From the NCBI RefSeq assembly GCF_001294205.1, contig NZ_LAQT01000002.1, positions 186,001 to 250,000 of the forward strand: a stretch of DNA of 64,000 nucleotides, given 5' to 3'. Numbering within the stretch: the first letter of the stretch is position 1; each line of letters begins with the position of its first letter. The stretch is from Amantichitinum ursilacus. GTDB taxonomy: Bacteria > Pseudomonadota > Gammaproteobacteria > Burkholderiales > Chitinibacteraceae. Both the position numbers and the translations under genes were made by a program. Below, piece after piece: positions 47,173 to 55,772 of the stretch. The notes under the pieces are model-generated. The model was not told where the DNA came from, did no database searches, and saw only the letters and a program-made list of their open reading frames with translations.

Positions 47173-47300
47173 TCGGCGAATGCGAACGGAACTACATCCT
47201 CTAACGATCGAGATACGGGTTCAAATCCCGTCGGCTCCAGCACTGTGGGGCCGTAGTTCAACGGTAGAACACGCCAACGTTTCGTTCATTTTGTCGCCGA
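47173..47300 (+). ncRNA. Y RNA-like ncRNA 2 (YrlA-like permuted tRNA)
   Basis: The outer helix is CGGCGA (47174-47179) with TCGCCG (47294-47299). The internal loop is ATGCG against CATTTTG. The inner helix is AACGGAAC (47185-47192) with GTTTCGTT (47279-47286). The tRNA-like module then reads in order: T-arm ACGGG-TTCAAAT-CCCGT (47215-47231), acceptor CGGCTCC/GGGGCCG closed by an eight-base loop (47232-47253), TA like U8-A9, and D-arm GTTC-AACGGTA-GAAC (47256-47270). This is the circular permutation described for bacterial YrlA, with the Ro-binding stem in place of the anticodon arm. Confidence 0.88.
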
Positions 47301-47317
47301 TCCTTTTGACCGGGTTT

Positions 47318-47460
47318 TGCGGTGAATGCGGTTGGAACTACATCGGGTAGAGCGCTCGCGGCAACGCGGGAGGCGCAGGTTCAAGTCCTGCTGAGTGCAT
47401 CGACTGATAGATGCGCAAGATAGCTCAGTGCTTTTCTGTTTCAACGTCTTTGTCATCGCA
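47318..47460 (+). ncRNA. Y RNA-like ncRNA 3 (tRNA opened in the D-loop)
   Basis: The outer helix is GCGGTGA (47319-47325) with TCATCGC (47453-47459). The inner helix is GTTGGAAC (47331-47338) with GTTTCAAC (47438-47445). Compared with ncRNA 2, several pairs change on both sides. The core reads: GGGTA-GAGC (3' half of a D-arm, 47345-47353), a 6-bp hairpin with a GCAA loop in the anticodon-arm position (47355-47370), T-arm GCAGG-TTCAAGT-CCTGC (47375-47391), an acceptor-like stem GTGCATC/GATGCGC with an eight-base loop (47395-47416), and TA-GCTC-AG (47421-47428), whose GCTC can pair with GAGC. Confidence 0.8.
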
Positions 47461-47494
47461 CCGTTTTTTAACCATCCATAAACATCATTTAAAT

Positions 47495-47524
47495 GGCCCC
47501 GTCGTTAAACTGGACGGCGGGGCC
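47495..47524 (+). other. Hairpin before rtcB
   Basis: GGCCCC-GTC (47495-47503) pairs with GAC and GGGGCC (47513-47515, 47519-47524) with a three-base bulge. It lies between the last Y-like RNA and rtcB and may separate or process the RNA part from the coding part of the transcript. No T run follows. Confidence 0.5.
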
Positions 47525-47562
47525 GGGGGCCAGCAAAGGCCACATTAAAACGAGAGATAACA

Positions 47563-48783
47563 ATGAGCACCAACGATTATCAAGTGCTGCAAGTCAGCGG
47601 CGGTAAGCCCATCAAACTGTGGACCAACGGCGTGCCGGTGGAAGACGCCGCGCAAAAGCAGCTGTTCCAGACCTCAAAAATGCCGTTTATTTTTGATCAC
47701 ATTGCAGTGATGCCGGATGTCCATCTGGGTAAGGGTTCGACCATCGGTAGCGTTATTCCCACCCAGGGCGCGATCATCCCGGCGGCGGTGGGCGTGGATA
47801 TCGGCTGCGGAATGATGGCGGCGTGCACCACGCTGACGGCCAAAGACCTGCCCGATAACCTGGCGGGGTTGCGTAGCGCCATCGAAAAAGCGGTGCCGCA
47901 CGGACGTACGCCGGGCGCGCGCGATAAAGGCGCGTGGTCCACGCCGCCCGAAACCGTCGATAGCATGTGGGCCGATTTGTTGCCCGGTTTCAAGCGTATT
48001 ACCGATAAATATCCGCGCCTTAAAAACACCAACAACTACAAGCATCTAGGCACCTTGGGTACGGGTAACCACTTTATTGAGGTATGCCTGGATGAGGCGG
48101 ACCGCGTGTGGTTCATGTTGCATAGCGGGTCGCGCGGGGTAGGTAACGCCATCGGCAACTTGTTTATCGAACTGGCGCAGGCCGATATGCGTCAGCACAT
48201 CGCCAATCTGCCGGATAAGGACCTGGCGTATTTCGAAGAAGGCAGCGAGCACTTTGATGATTACGTCGAGGCCGTCGGTTGGGCGCAGGACTACGCACGC
48301 CGTAACCGCGCCGTGATGATGCAGAACGTGATCGACGCGGCGCGCACCGTGATTACCAAGCCGTTTGACGCCAGCATGGAAGCGGTAAATTGCCACCACA
48401 ACTATGTGCAGAAAGAAAAGCACTTCGGCGCCGAAATTCTGGTCACGCGTAAAGGCGCGGTGTCGGCGCAAAAAGGGCAGTTGGGCATCATTCCGGGTTC
48501 GATGGGCGCCAAAAGTTTTATCGTGCGCGGGCTGGGTAACGAAGAGGCGTTCTGCTCGTGCAGCCATGGCGCAGGTCGCACCATGAGCCGTAACGAAGCC
48601 AGACGTCGCTTTACCGTGGACGACCAGATCAAAGCCACGCAACACGTTGAATGCCGCAAGGATAGCGATGTGATCGATGAAATTCCGATGGCGTACAAGG
48701 ATATCGACGCGGTGATGCAAGCCCAGAACAGTCTGGTGGAAGTCGTGCACACATTGCGGCAAGTGGTGTGCGTCAAAGGATAA
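47563..48783 (+). CDS. rtcB: RNA ligase RtcB
   Basis: This is a 406-residue Mn/GTP-dependent ligase that seals RNA 2',3'-cyclic phosphate or 3'-phosphate ends to 5'-OH ends. Active-site motifs are complete: MPDVHLGKGSTIGSVIP, GVDIGCGM (metal Cys), GTLGTGNHF, HSGSRGVGN, NCHHNYV (His), GSMGAKSFIVRG, and the guanylylated His in CSHGAGR. The length is close to the E. coli enzyme. It is the second protein gene of the RtcR-controlled operon and could repair cleaved tRNAs after stress. Confidence 0.97.
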   Translation: MSTNDYQVLQVSGGKPIKLWTNGVPVEDAAQKQLFQTSKMPFIFDHIAVMPDVHLGKGSTIGSVIPTQGAIIPAAVGVDIGCGMMAACTTLTAKDLPDNLAGLRSAIEKAVPHGRTPGARDKGAWSTPPETVDSMWADLLPGFKRITDKYPRLKNTNNYKHLGTLGTGNHFIEVCLDEADRVWFMLHSGSRGVGNAIGNLFIELAQADMRQHIANLPDKDLAYFEEGSEHFDDYVEAVGWAQDYARRNRAVMMQNVIDAARTVITKPFDASMEAVNCHHNYVQKEKHFGAEILVTRKGAVSAQKGQLGIIPGSMGAKSFIVRGLGNEEAFCSCSHGAGRTMSRNEARRRFTVDDQIKATQHVECRKDSDVIDEIPMAYKDIDAVMQAQNSLVEVVHTLRQVVCVKG

Positions 48784-48790
48784 ACGCGGT

Positions 48791-48819
48791 GGGCAAGGCT
48801 GCCTTGCTACAGCTTGCCC
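48791..48819 (+). other. Intercistronic hairpin between rtcB and rtcA
   Basis: GGGCAAG (48791-48797) pairs with CTTGCCC (48813-48819). It sits in a 122-base gap and may tune rtcA relative to rtcB. A second GC-rich imperfect stem lies near 48860-48890. No coding frame of note is present. Confidence 0.45.
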
Positions 48820-48905
48820 GGAGGCCATGATTAACGTTTTATCAGATCCGATCGCCCCGGCCATAGGCGCTTGCCAAGGCGGGGCAACATACAAAAGCAA
48901 AGCCA

Positions 48906-49934
48906 ATGACAACAACAAAAACTGAATATCTGGAGCTGGATGGCTCCGTGGGCGAAGGCGGTGGGCAGATTCTGCGTACCGCGCTCACTTTATCGATGCT
49001 GACCGGCACGCCGATCCGCATCAGCAAAATCCGGGCAGGACGGCAGAAGCCGGGCTTGTTGCGCCAGCATCTCACCGCAGTGCAGGCGGCCGCGGCGATT
49101 TGTGGGGCGACGGTGGAAGGGGCCACGCCCGGATCGCAAGCGCTGACGTTTGCGCCTGGCCCGATACGCGGCGGCGATTATCGCTTTGCCATCGGTAGCG
49201 CGGGCAGTTGCACGCTGGTGCTGCAGACGGTGCTGCCGGCCTTGTGGTTTGCCGATGCGCCTGCACGCATTTGCGTGAGCGGCGGCACGCATAACCCTAA
49301 AGCGCCGCCCGCAGATTTTCTGATTGATGCATGGCTGCCGCTACTGCAGCGCATGGGCGTGCAGACGCAGATCGAGTTGGTGCGGCATGGGTTTTATCCG
49401 GCCGGTGGCGGCGAGGTGGTGGCGCACACGCAGCCGGTGCCTGCTTTGCAGCCGCTCGACTTGTCGACGCGTGGCGCGCACGTCGCCCTCAATGCCGTGG
49501 CCATGGTGGCGGGCGTGCCGGTGAGCGTTGCGCTGCGCGAGGTGGAATGCCTACGTGCGCGCTTGCCCGAGGTGACGGCTGCACACCGCGAGTTGTCAGA
49601 TCGGATGGGGCCAGGCAATGCGGTGCTGGTGCGCGTACAGCACGAAAATGTCACCGAGCTATTTACCGGCTTCGGCGAAAAAGGCATCGCCGCTGAACGC
49701 GTGGCCGACCGCGTGGCGCAAGAAGCTTTGGGCTATCTGCGCCAGGACGCCGCAGTGGGCGAATATCTGGCCGACCAGTTGTTATTGCCGCTGGCGCTGG
49801 CGCGCGGCGGCACGGTGACGACCACGCATGCATCCAGCCATCTGACCACTAACGCGCAAGTGATCGAGAAATTTCTGGATGTCAGCATCCAGATTGAGCC
49901 CGAGCGGGGCGGCTATCGCATCACCGTCGCTTGA
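48906..49934 (+). CDS. rtcA: RNA 3'-terminal phosphate cyclase
   Basis: This is a 342-residue enzyme that converts RNA 3'-phosphate ends to 2',3'-cyclic phosphates with ATP. It begins with the typical LDGSVGEGGGQILRTALTLS. Other landmarks are GFYPAGGGEV and the C-terminal catalytic His region TTHASSHLTTN. In published rtc systems its product influences RtcR through the CARF domain. It lies 122 bases after rtcB in the same direction. Confidence 0.96.
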   Translation: MTTTKTEYLELDGSVGEGGGQILRTALTLSMLTGTPIRISKIRAGRQKPGLLRQHLTAVQAAAAICGATVEGATPGSQALTFAPGPIRGGDYRFAIGSAGSCTLVLQTVLPALWFADAPARICVSGGTHNPKAPPADFLIDAWLPLLQRMGVQTQIELVRHGFYPAGGGEVVAHTQPVPALQPLDLSTRGAHVALNAVAMVAGVPVSVALREVECLRARLPEVTAAHRELSDRMGPGNAVLVRVQHENVTELFTGFGEKGIAAERVADRVAQEALGYLRQDAAVGEYLADQLLLPLALARGGTVTTTHASSHLTTNAQVIEKFLDVSIQIEPERGGYRITVA

Positions 49935-49937
49935 TGG

Positions 49938-50225
49938 CTACACCGCATAACGCTGCTTGCGCTCCGCCGTATACGCCCACCAAGCCTGCGGTTCCGCGCC
50001 ATCCATAAAGCGGGTCACCGAGATAAACGTATCGATCATGCATGGGTCATGGCGCGTGGCCGTGGCCGCGCACAGTTCGTCGTACAACGCGTACGGATCG
50101 CGGCCGCGCAGTTGCTCAGGCTTGTCGATGCCCAGCAAACGCAAATCTGCGGCGACCGCCGGGCCGACGTTGGGCAGATCAGTCAGTGTTTGCAGACGGC
50201 TGCGATTTACTTTGCTGGGGTGCAT
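49938..50225 (-). CDS. Cdd1-like helix-hairpin-helix protein
   Basis: This is a 95-residue protein with an HhH segment (LPNVGPAVAADLRLLGIDKP) and the family tail IDTFISVTRFMDGAEPQAWW. It matches the Cdd1 (pathogenicity locus) family, found in many bacteria and often annotated as a mitomycin-resistance-like protein. Nucleic acid binding is likely from the HhH. The gene is convergent with rtcA, with only three bases between stops. Confidence 0.82.
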   Translation of the reverse strand: MHPSKVNRSRLQTLTDLPNVGPAVAADLRLLGIDKPEQLRGRDPYALYDELCAATATRHDPCMIDTFISVTRFMDGAEPQAWWAYTAERKQRYAV

Positions 50226-50379
50226 GGGCGGTTCCGGCGGCTTGCTGGTCAGATGCCATTAGCATAGCGCGGCCCACTGTCTGCGTTCCACTGGCCCGCG
50301 CGCCACGTGGCGTTTAGCAGGCGGTGCTGGCGCAATGCCTGTGGCATAGTCGCCATCCGGACCCACCCAACGAGCCTTT

Positions 50380-50850
50380 ATGCGCCGCCCCTTATCTGTC
50401 CATGTCTTTCTGGTCTGCCAGCACGAGCAGCAATTGCAATATCTGATTTTGCATCGCAAACCGCGGCCGGAGCTGGATTTGCCCGCGTTCCATCAAGGCG
50501 TTTCTGGCGCGTTGGAACACGGCGAGCAGTTTGCCGATGCGGCCTTGCGTGAGGTGCGCGAGGAAACCGGTTACGCGCTGGACGAAGTATGGCCGACTGG
50601 CTATGCCCACGCGTTTGCGATCAAACCGCAATGGCGCGCGCACTACGGGCCGGGGCCGCAGCAAGTGGAAGAACACGTGTTTGTGGGTGATGTCACCGGC
50701 CGTGGCAATCCGGTGTTATCGGAGGAGCATGGCGCTTGGCAATGGCTGACGTTGCAGCAGGCACTGTCGTTGCTGGATTACGGCCATGTCCGCGAATGTC
50801 TGCTGCAGGCCGACCAATTCCTCAGCACGCAACGTGTGCCCACTGCCTGA
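50380..50850 (+). CDS. Nudix hydrolase
   Basis: This is a 156-residue protein with a complete Nudix box GALEHGEQFADAALREVREE followed by TGY (about 43-65). The N-terminal strand region (SVHVFLVCQ, YLILHRKPRPE) resembles NudB-type dihydroneopterin triphosphate pyrophosphatases, which act in folate synthesis, but other nucleotide substrates are possible. It is a single gene with short flanks. Confidence 0.87.
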   Translation: MRRPLSVHVFLVCQHEQQLQYLILHRKPRPELDLPAFHQGVSGALEHGEQFADAALREVREETGYALDEVWPTGYAHAFAIKPQWRAHYGPGPQQVEEHVFVGDVTGRGNPVLSEEHGAWQWLTLQQALSLLDYGHVRECLLQADQFLSTQRVPTA

Positions 50851-50964
50851 CGCATCCCCGCATTTGCTGCACCGCACGGCAGCCTGAATTGTACTTTCTC
50901 CGATACGACGGTTGCAGACAGTTAAAGTAAGCAATAGTGTTTGAATTCGTCAGGAGTAAAGGTC

Positions 50965-51579
50965 ATGAGCAGATGCACACATTGGCTGGTACGGCTGCTG
51001 TGGTTGTCGTTGTTAATGGTCAGCACGCGGGCGATGGCCGGGCAGGTGCCACGGCAGATCAGCTTTACTTTCTTCGAGCACTTTATTAATTGCTGCCATG
51101 TGCCGGCGCCGAATCCGTCGTGGCAAGAAACCTTTGTCTCCAGCGACCCCGCCGTCGATATTCCTGCGGTGACCACCTTTGATGGCGTGGCGCGGTTTTC
51201 TTTTGATGTACAGCAAAACGACATCGTTATTCGTTTTCTCGGCGACGCGCATGACTGGCCGGTGGCTGATCAGCAATATCCCTTTATCGTGTTGTGGGGC
51301 TTGGGCTATTACAACGACATCAGCGTGACCACCAACCTGGTCGACGCGGGCAAAGACTGGATTCTGTTCAACCGCGACCCGGGTTATATGGGCATTGGTT
51401 GGGGCGGCACCACGCAGGCCGGTGACTATATCGACATCCGCTTGTTGCCCGTCCCGGAGCCAGAAACGTGGGCGCTGCTGGGTGTGGGTGTAGTGGGTTT
51501 GCTGGCGGCGCGCGGTCGGCGTAACCGTGCGATGCGGCGGCAGGCCCAGGCAGAATGGACGAGCGCCGCGATATCGTAG
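50965..51579 (+). CDS. PEP-CTERM sorted exported protein
   Basis: This is a 204-residue protein from ATG 50965, which follows aggag and aaagg. A signal peptide runs to about residue 28 (AMA). The sorting end is VPEPETWALLGVGVVGLLAA followed by RGRRNR. It is the third PEP-CTERM gene of the window, and the motif core is almost the same as that at 28150. The C-terminal tail after the basic cluster is unusually long (about 20 residues), so the real stop or processing may differ. Confidence 0.84.
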   Translation: MSRCTHWLVRLLWLSLLMVSTRAMAGQVPRQISFTFFEHFINCCHVPAPNPSWQETFVSSDPAVDIPAVTTFDGVARFSFDVQQNDIVIRFLGDAHDWPVADQQYPFIVLWGLGYYNDISVTTNLVDAGKDWILFNRDPGYMGIGWGGTTQAGDYIDIRLLPVPEPETWALLGVGVVGLLAARGRRNRAMRRQAQAEWTSAAIS

Positions 51580-51640
51580 TTGGCAGGGCGCGGTTTCACG
51601 GCTTAAATGCCAGCATCATTCACTGCGCTCAGCCTTCAAC

Positions 51641-52708
51641 ATGCCAAACCGCCGTCTTACCCAAGCTCTTCGTCAAACCTTGCTCGCGGGTTTTTTGTCG
51701 TTAACCGTGCCGTTGGCCGCCCAGGCCGCAATGCCGAGCGCGCAGCACAGCACGCTGGCGCAGCCGGTCAAGGTGATGATCATTTCGATGTTCGGGCCGG
51801 AAGGCAAAGTGTGGCTGGACCATCTGGGCCCATGGCGCGCGGTGGCGGTGCCGGGCTTGTCGCCCGATTACCCCGAGGTGCATTGCAACGCGCAGCAAGT
51901 GTGTGTGATGACCACCGGCATGGGCCACACCAACGCGGCGGCGTCGTTGATGGCATTGACGTTCTCGGACCAGTTTGATCTGCGTCGCACTTACTTTCTG
52001 ATTGCGGGCATTGCCGGCATCGACCCCGCGCAAGGCACGCTGGGCTCGGCGGCCTGGGCTAAATATCTGGTCGATTTCGGCATGCAATGGGAAATCGATG
52101 CGCGCGAGAAACCGGAAGACTGGCCCAGCGGCATGTTGGGCATCAACACGCATTCGCCGTCCGAAAAGCCGCCGCTGGACTATCGCACCGAGACATTTAC
52201 CTTGAATGCCGCGCTGGCCGAACGCGCTTATACGTTGTCGCGCAACGTCAAACTGGCCGATAGCGCCGAGGCGCAAGCGGCGCGCAGCAAGTTTCCCGAA
52301 GCCCCCGCCAACCAGCCACCCAAGGTGATCCAGTGCGATACGCTGGCGGGCGATACCTGGTGGTCGGGCAAGTTGATTGGCGAGCGCGCCCGCGTGTGGA
52401 CCAAACAGATGACCGATGGCAAAGGCACTTATTGCACCACGCAGCAGGAAGACAATGCCACCTACGAGGCCTTGAAGCGCGCCGCCAGCACCGGCCGCGT
52501 CGACCTGAACCGCGTGGCGGCGGTGCGTACGGGCTCGGACTTTGACCGTCCTTATCCGGGCCAGTCTGCGGCAGAAAACCTGCTGGATTACGCCAAACAA
52601 GGGGGCTTTGTCCCGGCCATCGATAATCTGTATCGCGCTGGCAATCCCCTGGTGCAGGACATCACCACGCGCTGGTCCGAATGGCGCAATGGCGTGCCGG
52701 CACAATAG
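51641..52708 (+). CDS. NUP family purine nucleoside permease-like protein, exported
   Basis: This is a 355-residue protein from ATG 51641, where a signal peptide begins (LLAGFLSLTVPLAAQAA). The family pattern is clear: KVMIISMFGPEG, CVMTTGMGHTNAAASLMAL, AGIAGIDPAQGTLG, RTGSDFDRPYPGQ. Members were described as nucleoside permeases in fungi, but the fold is that of nucleoside phosphorylases. A periplasmic nucleoside-binding or phosphorylase-like role is more likely here. The frame starts within the PEP-CTERM gene if longer starts are used, which I reject. Confidence 0.82.
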   Translation: MPNRRLTQALRQTLLAGFLSLTVPLAAQAAMPSAQHSTLAQPVKVMIISMFGPEGKVWLDHLGPWRAVAVPGLSPDYPEVHCNAQQVCVMTTGMGHTNAAASLMALTFSDQFDLRRTYFLIAGIAGIDPAQGTLGSAAWAKYLVDFGMQWEIDAREKPEDWPSGMLGINTHSPSEKPPLDYRTETFTLNAALAERAYTLSRNVKLADSAEAQAARSKFPEAPANQPPKVIQCDTLAGDTWWSGKLIGERARVWTKQMTDGKGTYCTTQQEDNATYEALKRAASTGRVDLNRVAAVRTGSDFDRPYPGQSAAENLLDYAKQGGFVPAIDNLYRAGNPLVQDITTRWSEWRNGVPAQ

Positions 52709-52744
52709 CAACAAGGCGCGGCGTGCCGAAGACCGCCGCAGCGT

Positions 52745-54505
52745 TCAGGCGGTGGCCGTGGGGCGCGTCGGCGCGTTGGGGTGCAACCAACGCGCGGGCA
52801 ACAGGCTGCCCGCGCCATATAAACCGATGCTGGCCAGCAGGCACACGCTCTTGATGCCGCCTGCAATCACGGATAGCGCCAGCCATAGATAATCCCAGCC
52901 TTGCGTTGGTACATGCGCGGCTAATGCGGTTAGCGGGATTTCGGCCACGGCGGCGAGGGCGGTGGCGGCGGGCAACCAGCCCAGCCATTGCCACATCGCG
53001 TATCCGCCGTCGCCGGGCTGGCGCAGTCCCAACCACAGGGTAAAGCCGCGCGTGCTCAGCCGCGCCAGCAAATAGGCGATGCACAGCAGGAGCAGCGGTT
53101 GTCCTAGCCAATGCCAGGTGGCGCTTTGCGCCAGCCAGCGGACGGGGTCGGCGCAGGGTAATAACAACGGCGTCCAGCTGCCAAATACGCCTTCGCTGCC
53201 GGGGCGATACGGCGTGCCGCCGGTTACGTACAGCAACAGCAAAGCCAGTACCGCCGCGATGATCAGCTTGGCGCGTGAGCGGCGGTGTTCCCAGATGCTA
53301 TGGATTTCCGCGCCGAGCGGCAGCGGTTGCGGGATGACCTCAATCGGCACGCCTTGCGTGGTGCGCGGTTGCATATTGCGCGGCGTCATGCCCGCCAGCC
53401 CCCACCATGCGGTGGTGAACAGGGTGTCATGGCGCAGCCACGCGGCAGGCGGGCGTGCACGGCGCGCGGGCGTGGGCATACCGCAGGCGGCCAGCTCTTC
53501 GATCATCCAGGCGAGGGTGTAATCAGACAAGCCGGCCTCGGGCAGCGCATAGCTGCCGCCCACATCGCAATGCACGCCCGGAAACCAGCGTTGGCGCAAA
53601 GTGTGCTCGGGCGTCGTGATATCGCCGGGCTCGTCGTATAGCCGTGGCAGAAAGGTAAAGCGATGCTCATCCAGCGATAGCGCATGCCGCACGTGCCGAA
53701 AGCGTTTGCCCAGCACGGTGGGTGGGCTGGGGTTTTTTTGTGCCAGAAACGGAATCGCGCCCACGGATTCCACCGTATCCCACACGCCGATGAATTCGAT
53801 CCACGCATCGCGGCTTTCACGCGTGGTGAAGTGGTCACGCACCTGGCGCGCCAGCGACTCGCGCGTGGGGGGCTCTTCCTGGCGTGCGGCGGCGGCAACG
53901 CCGGTAAGCCGCGCTGCAAACTTGCCGCGCCGCTCGGCCTGACGCAGGCGCCATTTCTGCACCAGGCCGGTAATCATGCCGCGCTCGCCGCCTGCGGGAT
54001 GGGGCGCATTGGGCGCTGCGCCCGGGGCGGAGAAATAAATGTTCAGCAGCGTCGGCAACATCACATCGTGTTGCGCGCGCAATACGCCAAACAGATTGAC
54101 CATGCCCGCAATGGCGCGCGCGGTAAACGCACCGCGGGAAAAGCCAAAGCAATAAATCTGATCACCCGGTTGCCAGTGCTGCATCAAAAAACGATAACCG
54201 TCGGCGATGTTGGCGTAGATGTCTTTGCCCAAGGCCAGTTGCAAGGTGCGATTGCAGGTGTCGCGCAGCCAGCCCGTCAAATCCACCGGGGGTGCGCCGC
54301 TCAGCGAACCGATGCCGGGGTCGTAATACAGCAGATAGGCCGGGTTGTCGGCTTGGGCCGTGGCAAAGCGTTCATACAGTTGCAGCACATTGGTGTCGCC
54401 ATGATGCGCGGTCAGCGTGTTGTTGGTGCCGTCGCAAAACAGCATCAGATGGCGCGCGGGCGGCGGCAGGGCGGGGGCGTCCGTAACAGGGTCGAGATCA
54501 GGCAT
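52745..54505 (-). CDS. DUF2235 (Tle1-like) alpha/beta hydrolase with C-terminal membrane helices
   Basis: This is a 586-residue protein. The N-terminal domain has the DUF2235 start (LMLFCDGTNNT), the nucleophile elbow GFSRGAFTAR (Ser123), FIGVWDTVESVG (Asp) and GVHCDVGGSY (His). About four transmembrane helices fill the C-terminal 180 residues. Tle1 phospholipase effectors of type VI secretion carry the same catalytic domain, but no VgrG, PAAR or immunity gene is adjacent here. A membrane-bound lipase or esterase is the safer reading. Confidence 0.8.
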   Translation of the reverse strand: MPDLDPVTDAPALPPPARHLMLFCDGTNNTLTAHHGDTNVLQLYERFATAQADNPAYLLYYDPGIGSLSGAPPVDLTGWLRDTCNRTLQLALGKDIYANIADGYRFLMQHWQPGDQIYCFGFSRGAFTARAIAGMVNLFGVLRAQHDVMLPTLLNIYFSAPGAAPNAPHPAGGERGMITGLVQKWRLRQAERRGKFAARLTGVAAAARQEEPPTRESLARQVRDHFTTRESRDAWIEFIGVWDTVESVGAIPFLAQKNPSPPTVLGKRFRHVRHALSLDEHRFTFLPRLYDEPGDITTPEHTLRQRWFPGVHCDVGGSYALPEAGLSDYTLAWMIEELAACGMPTPARRARPPAAWLRHDTLFTTAWWGLAGMTPRNMQPRTTQGVPIEVIPQPLPLGAEIHSIWEHRRSRAKLIIAAVLALLLLYVTGGTPYRPGSEGVFGSWTPLLLPCADPVRWLAQSATWHWLGQPLLLLCIAYLLARLSTRGFTLWLGLRQPGDGGYAMWQWLGWLPAATALAAVAEIPLTALAAHVPTQGWDYLWLALSVIAGGIKSVCLLASIGLYGAGSLLPARWLHPNAPTRPTATA

Positions 54506-54653
54506 GGTGGGCTCCCGCTGGCGATATGGGCTGTCATCAGCGTAGACAGTGTGGCGCGCGCAGGCGGGCGCGCTGATAGCCGGTGGTATTGGCTGCGGCT
54601 TTATGCCACGATGCCCACGTTTACGAGGAAATCCTCACAAATCCGGAGCCTGC

Positions 54654-55772
54654 ATGCCTACCTCATCCGATCACGCCATTGCCAGCGGCTTTGCCGGCCG
54701 CCCGCGCGCGGTGCAATGGCTGGCGCTGGTGCTGCTATCCATGCTGCTGGCGGGGGGATTGCTGCTGCTGCAACTGCCCGCTGCCTTGCTGTTGGGGCCA
54801 TTGGTGGCGGGCATCATCATCAGCGTAGCCGGCGCAAAGCTGCAGGTGCCTGCTGCGGTGGGCGCGCTGTCACAGGCGCTGCTGGGCTGCATGATCGCGC
54901 ACATGTTGCCGGGCTGGTCCGCCACCACTGCGCTGGCCGCGCACTGGCTGTTGTTTGTGCTGGGCGTGCTGGCGGTGATTGGCATCAGTGCGGCGTTGGG
55001 TTGGGCGCTTAGCCGGCTCGATATCCTGCCCGGCACCACAGCCTTATGGGGTCTAAGCCCCGGCGCCGCCACGGCGATGACCTTGATGGCCGAGGCCTAT
55101 GGCGCCGACGTGCAGATGGTGGCGTTTATGCAATATGTGCGGGTGCTGCTGGTGGCGTTGATTGCTTCGCTGATCGCGCATAGCCTGGGTTTGAACGCCT
55201 CGCATGGATTGGCGGGCGGCGACTGGTGGGCGCCCGTGTCGTGGCTGGCGCTGGCGCAGACGCTGGCGGTTGCCGTGGTCGGCATCGTGCTGGCGCATGG
55301 GCTGCGCTGGCGCGTGGGTGCCTTGCTGCTGCCACTGATACTGGGCGCAGCCTTGTCGCAAACGGGCTGGGTGCATCTGGCGATGCCACCGTGGCTGATT
55401 GCCTTGCTGTATGCCGCGATTGGCTGGCGCATCGGCCTGCGCTTTACCTTGCCGCTGCTGCGCCATGTGGCGCGCGCGTTGCCGCGCGTATTGGCCAGTT
55501 CGCTGGCGCTGATTGCCGCGTGCGGCGGGCTGGGCATGTTGCTGGTGTGGTTTGACGGGGTCGATCCGCTGACGGCGTATCTGGCCACCAGTCCGGGCGG
55601 TGCCGATACCGCGGCGATTATCGCGGCGTCCACCTCTATCGACGTGCAGTTTGTGATGACGATGCAGATGGCGCGTTTGCTGGCGGTGCTGTTGCTGGGG
55701 CCGCCGTTGGTGCGTTTGCTGGCGGCACAGATCGAGCGGCGTCGCCACGCGCGCGCCGGTGCTGGCGCTTAA
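54654..55772 (+). CDS. AbrB-family membrane protein (putative transporter)
   Basis: This is a 372-residue protein from ATG 54654, behind ggag. It has nine or ten transmembrane helices arranged as an internal repeat. The segments [13 protein letters not shown] and [20 protein letters not shown], repeated later as [20 protein letters not shown], are typical of the family once named ammonia monooxygenase. The function is unknown, and transport is likely. The stop overlaps the end of the convergent chemoreceptor gene by four bases. Confidence 0.84.
   Translation: MPTSSDHAIASGFAGRPRAVQWLALVLLSMLLAGGLLLLQLPAALLLGPLVAGIIISVAGAKLQVPAAVGALSQALLGCMIAHMLPGWSATTALAAHWLLFVLGVLAVIGISAALGWALSRLDILPGTTALWGLSPGAATAMTLMAEAYGADVQMVAFMQYVRVLLVALIASLIAHSLGLNASHGLAGGDWWAPVSWLALAQTLAVAVVGIVLAHGLRWRVGALLLPLILGAALSQTGWVHLAMPPWLIALLYAAIGWRIGLRFTLPLLRHVARALPRVLASSLALIAACGGLGMLLVWFDGVDPLTAYLATSPGGADTAAIIAASTSIDVQFVMTMQMARLLAVLLLGPPLVRLLAAQIERRRHARAGAGA

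Noticed and set aside
47200-47430. Two apparent tRNA fragments (T-loops near 47220 and 47380, D-arm near 47256) as tRNA genes or tRNA pseudogenes
   Set aside because: The arms are in permuted order, acceptor stems are closed by loops, no anticodon exists, and flanking helices match the Y-like RNA design.
52745-54505. Type VI secretion effector locus
   Set aside because: Only the Tle1-like catalytic domain is present. There is no VgrG, PAAR, Hcp or immunity gene nearby, and the protein has C-terminal membrane helices.
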